Below, piece after piece: positions 61,280 through 64,000 of a stretch of 64,000 nt of DNA. Location of the stretch: assembly GCF_003390935.1 (NCBI RefSeq), contig NZ_QNQZ01000002.1:617033-681032 (forward strand), read 5' to 3'. Source of the DNA: Lewinella sp. IMCC34191 (GTDB lineage: Bacteria > Bacteroidota > Bacteroidia > Chitinophagales > Saprospiraceae). A program made the translations under genes and the position numbers. Within the stretch, counting starts at the first letter, position 1; the number at the start of each line of letters is the position of its first letter. Under the pieces are notes generated by a model that was not told the origin of the DNA, made no database searches, and saw only the letters and a list, made by a program, of their open reading frames with translations.

Positions 61280-62572
61280 ATGAAAGATTTCTCAATTGAT
61301 CTGCAGCAAGAAAATTTCTATTTCAACAAAACTTCAAAATATTTTGAAGAAGTAGCAAGCTCTTATCATAATGAAAATTATCGTGGAACCTTAGTTCTAT
61401 TGTATAGCGTTGTGATTTGCGATGTGCTTTTCAAATTGACAGAATTAAAGGAAGTGTACTCTGATTCAACAGCGCAATCCATTCTTGATGAAATTGAGCA
61501 AATAAGATCAAAAAACCCTAAATCGTCAGATTGGGAAAAGGGCCTTATTGAAATGGTGAGTGAGAGAACAGACTTGTTTGATATAGGCACTCATGAAAAT
61601 ATTATATTCCTTGAAAAACATAGGCACTTATGTGCACATCCAGTTCTTACCAATGAATTTGAACTCTATCAACCCAATAGAGAAACAGCCCGGGCACATA
61701 TAAGAAATATGGCCGAGGGGCTATTCTTACGATCGCCGATCCTTTCAAGGAAAGTGTTTTTGAATTTAATCCAAGATCTAGTAGTCAAAAAATCTGTATT
61801 TGTAACGCAGATAGATCTAAATAGATATCTGGAATCTAAGTATTTTAAAAAATTAAGTCAAAGAGCCTTAGAAGCTGTTTTTAAAGATTTATGGAAATTT
61901 GTATTTGTCTTGGATAATGCCGAAGCCACTGAACATAGGTTGATAAATTATCAAGCTCTAAAGTCTATAATTCAGTATAAGTCCGAAAGCATATTGAATT
62001 ATTATATAGAGCATATAATGTATTTTTCAGATACAGTTGGGATAAACAATGTTGATAGGCTAATTGACTTCTATAGCAGGCACGAGGCTTTCTATACACC
62101 ACTAGAACAATCCGCAAAACTTCAGATAGAAAACAGAGCTGATAAATCAAGACGGTCATTTGTGAAAGGCTGGTTCTTAGCAAATTCGTTTGTAAGTCAT
62201 TTTGAAAAGGTTAAACAGTTTGTTTCTCAATATGTAGATTTAGAATTTATCGTAGAAGACGAGCCAATGATCGAATTATTAGAAATAGCTTTTGAAAAAG
62301 GCTATGCCAATGAGGCTTTATCTTTTTGTATTCATCACTACACGACTAGTAACACTTACGACTCAGCAAACAAACGATTTCGATTGTACATCATCCCGTT
62401 TATAGAACAATTTACAGAAGGTCATCTTGTAAAGCTGTTTGAAGGAATTGATCAAAATAGCCAAACATATGACCGTAGGAGAGGCCATGAGGATCACCGA
62501 CAATTAATAAAGCTGGCGATTGAAAAGTTTCCCCAGATACAATTGGCTCAGTTTTCAAACTTACAATTATAA
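61280..62572 (+). CDS. HEPN-like domain protein of the AT-rich island
   Basis: A 430-residue soluble protein. The N-terminal helical domain (about 15-150) has the look of a HEPN/DUF4145-type bundle: KYFEEVASSYHNENYRGTLV, LLYSVVICDVLFKLTELKEV and FLEKHRHLCAHPVLTNEFEL. RHLCAH fits the RX4-6H motif of HEPN ribonucleases. The rest (about 150-430) is helical without recognised motifs. HEPN proteins often act as RNases in toxin-antitoxin or phage-defence systems. That role is inference here, from one motif and the island context. Codon use is AT-rich. Confidence 0.65.
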   Translation: MKDFSIDLQQENFYFNKTSKYFEEVASSYHNENYRGTLVLLYSVVICDVLFKLTELKEVYSDSTAQSILDEIEQIRSKNPKSSDWEKGLIEMVSERTDLFDIGTHENIIFLEKHRHLCAHPVLTNEFELYQPNRETARAHIRNMAEGLFLRSPILSRKVFLNLIQDLVVKKSVFVTQIDLNRYLESKYFKKLSQRALEAVFKDLWKFVFVLDNAEATEHRLINYQALKSIIQYKSESILNYYIEHIMYFSDTVGINNVDRLIDFYSRHEAFYTPLEQSAKLQIENRADKSRRSFVKGWFLANSFVSHFEKVKQFVSQYVDLEFIVEDEPMIELLEIAFEKGYANEALSFCIHHYTTSNTYDSANKRFRLYIIPFIEQFTEGHLVKLFEGIDQNSQTYDRRRGHEDHRQLIKLAIEKFPQIQLAQFSNLQL

Positions 62573-62743
62573 TCGCCAACACCGCGCCATCGTCAAGCCG
62601 GTTATGGTGGTTTTTGGTTTCGAGATGGCCTTTATAGCTCACCTAAAGCTAGTTCAGTTCCAAATGCTAGCTGGTACAACCGGCCTGCGTTGGCGCCCCC
62701 GTTGGGCAAAATCACAGCACGACTTGCCATTATCAAATAAAAG

Positions 62744-62774
62744 TTGACGTAAACCGTAAATAGTTGTATCTTAG
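62744..62774 (+). promoter_or_regulatory. Putative promoter of the GNAT/XRE pair
   Basis: TTGACG at 62744-62749, 17 bp, then TATCTTAG at 62767-62774. This combines a housekeeping-type -35 with a -10/-7-like box, 16 bp before the ATG at 62791. Confidence 0.45.
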
Positions 62775-62790
62775 AGTCAATCTGAACTCG

Positions 62791-63270
62791 ATGACGCTGA
62801 AAGACGCAAAGACTGGTCAACATCTCGCTGCAGTCATCGCTAAGCTTGTAGATTCAGATTTTGCTCAGATTAGACGCACAAGAGACTATATTTTTAAATG
62901 GGAAGATGAAAAGCAATATGAAGTGCTTAAAATTTTCCTTAAAAATGAAAACGATAAGATTCTCGGTCTGATGTCTTTGATTGATCGGCAGGACGAATAT
63001 AGGATTCACCTTAATCTTATCGAAGTCGCACAGACGAACGTCGGTAGACAAAAGAAAATCAACAATATCGCGGGCTGTCTCATCGCCACAGCTTGTAAGA
63101 TCTCATTCGATCGGGGATACAATGGATTCGTATCTCTCAAACCAAAAACAAGGCTTATACCACTCTATCAGGACAAATATGGCTTTCGACAATACGGCAG
63201 ATTTTTGGCAATTGAGGGCCGCGATTCGGATTTACTAATCAGAAACTATCTCTACGATGAAGACGAGTGA
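62791..63270 (+). CDS. GNAT-fold protein, probable toxin of a toxin-antitoxin pair
   Basis: ATG 62791 gives 159 residues; an upstream TTG would lie within the promoter box. The pattern is a compact GNAT fold: KNENDKILGLMSLIDRQDEY, RIHLNLIEVAQTNVGRQKKI, then NNIAGCLIATACKISFDRGY, NGFVSLKPKTRLIPLYQDKY and GFRQYGRFLAIEG. The usual acetyl-CoA loop is loosely represented (VGRQKKINNIAG). The stop overlaps the next gene by 14 bp, and that gene has a Cro/C1-type domain. This order and coupling suggest a GNAT toxin followed by its antitoxin. An unrelated small acetyltransferase is the alternative. Confidence 0.65.
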   Translation: MTLKDAKTGQHLAAVIAKLVDSDFAQIRRTRDYIFKWEDEKQYEVLKIFLKNENDKILGLMSLIDRQDEYRIHLNLIEVAQTNVGRQKKINNIAGCLIATACKISFDRGYNGFVSLKPKTRLIPLYQDKYGFRQYGRFLAIEGRDSDLLIRNYLYDEDE

Positions 63271-63799
63271 AGAAGTATATAACGAGCTTCGCAAAAAATA
63301 CACCGACGAAGAAATAGCAGAAAGCTTCGTCTTTAATGACGATAGTCTAAGTGCTGAAGAGAACGAGGCTGCTGAGCGTGAATTTCGAGAATTGAGATTG
63401 AACCAAATTCAGTCATTGACAGAAGAACAAAAATTATTTGGCGACCTAATGCAGATGAAATATAGCATACTGGATTACTTTGACGGCGGTAAGTTTGATC
63501 CGGCCTTCAGTTTTGCTAGCCAGCTAAAAAAGTACTCGATCATTATCAATCGAAGTAACAAGTCTTTTGCTGCTGATCTTGATCTACATTACACTAAACT
63601 CAGTAGAATTATAAACGGAAAGGATAATCCAAGCATTGAGCTTATGTATCGACTGGAAGAGCACAGTAAAAGTGAGCTGCCAGCCCATTATTGGTGGAGG
63701 ATTTATTCCAAAGAGCTAGAACATAAAATTATAACTGATTTGGAAAAGCGAGTACAAGAATCAAAGAAGGTATCAAATAGTATAAATATAAGAGCCTGA
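63257..63799 (+). CDS. XRE-family helix-turn-helix protein, probable antitoxin
   Basis: A 180-residue protein. The N-terminal acidic helical part (1-65, YTDEEIAESFVFNDDSLSAE) could contact the toxin. The C-terminal half has a Cro/C1-type helix-turn-helix (about 95-150: YSIIINRSNKSFAADLDLHY, TKLSRIINGKDNPSIELMYR) and ends PAHYWWRIYSKELEHKIITD, as seen in antitoxin-like regulators. It starts 14 bp before the upstream stop, so the two are translated together. It probably represses its own promoter at 62744-62774. No partner gene follows within the window. Confidence 0.72.
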   Translation: MKTSEEVYNELRKKYTDEEIAESFVFNDDSLSAEENEAAEREFRELRLNQIQSLTEEQKLFGDLMQMKYSILDYFDGGKFDPAFSFASQLKKYSIIINRSNKSFAADLDLHYTKLSRIINGKDNPSIELMYRLEEHSKSELPAHYWWRIYSKELEHKIITDLEKRVQESKKVSNSINIRA

Positions 63800-63969
63800 C
63801 TAAGTATCAAGTGAAAGGGCTGGCTCAGAAGTACATATGTCGATTAAGTATTAAAAATTCGCTGAACAATGTGCCAACTCCATTAAGTTACGGCAATAAG
63901 CGTCATACTGGAACCTTCACCGTGGCTCCTTTTACACCAGCATTGCTTCGAGCGGGTTGACTAAGTATC
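63797..63969. repeat. 12-bp direct repeat at the right edge
   Basis: TGACTAAGTATC at 63797-63808 (starting in the antitoxin stop codon) and again at 63958-63969. The DNA between them is non-coding, and GC content seems to rise again after 63900. Confidence 0.4.
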
Positions 63970-64000
63970 TTTGGAATATAGTTCCCCCGTCCGGCCGTGA

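Overview
The window looks like chromosomal DNA from a GC-rich marine-type Bacteroidota, most likely of the Saprospiria/Lewinella lineage. The phylum rests on two carboxypeptidase-regulatory-domain TonB receptors, a DUF4249 lipoprotein, type IX secretion sorting domains, BshA (bacillithiol), DUF2490/DUF3078 proteins and Bacteroidota-type -7 promoter boxes (TAnnTTTG). The lineage within the phylum is inference. No rRNA, tRNA or CRISPR array was found.

1-7.6 kb: a TonB-dependent receptor cut by the left edge, a MORN-repeat protein, a DUF2490 protein and two large secreted proteins. 8-18 kb: a polysaccharide-related block (Tat-type Gfo/Idh/MocA oxidoreductase, DUF1080 lipoprotein, PL11 rhamnogalacturonan lyase, GH115 alpha-glucuronidase). 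It is interrupted by a decayed membrane-protein gene and a 1.45-kb array of 133-bp nested palindromes. 18.6-23.1 kb: a response regulator (sigma-54 activator) followed by a hybrid histidine kinase. 23.6-26.9 kb: a DsrE protein and an apparent malonate operon (malonyl-CoA synthetase, MadL, MadM). 26.9-33.3 kb: bshA, an M17 aminopeptidase and a 1211-residue GH78 rhamnosidase. 33.5-42 kb: TonB receptor plus DUF4249, ECF sigma factor, MscS channel, DUF3078, uracil-DNA glycosylase, an atypical SDR, HU and a tiny lipoprotein. 42-49 kb: GT2 and GT39 glycosyltransferases, S41 protease, hisS. 49.2-53.9 kb: a segment with CsbD and a split transketolase, bracketed by inverted composite repeats. 54.6-60 kb: GNAT, lipoprotein, CE15 glucuronoyl esterase with T9SS tail, pirin, T9SS protein. 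60-64 kb: an AT-rich, probably acquired island with a zinc-ribbon protein, a HEPN-like protein and a GNAT/XRE pair that looks like a toxin-antitoxin module.

The enzymes fit degradation of plant or algal cell-wall glycans: PL11 and GH78 for rhamnogalacturonan, GH115 and CE15 for glucuronoxylan. GH115 and CE15 lie 41 kb apart but share a near-identical 12-bp palindrome just upstream of each start, which suggests one regulon. The intergenic DNA is unusual: a family of dispersed repeats recurs at many gene borders, always with the same end facing the gene.
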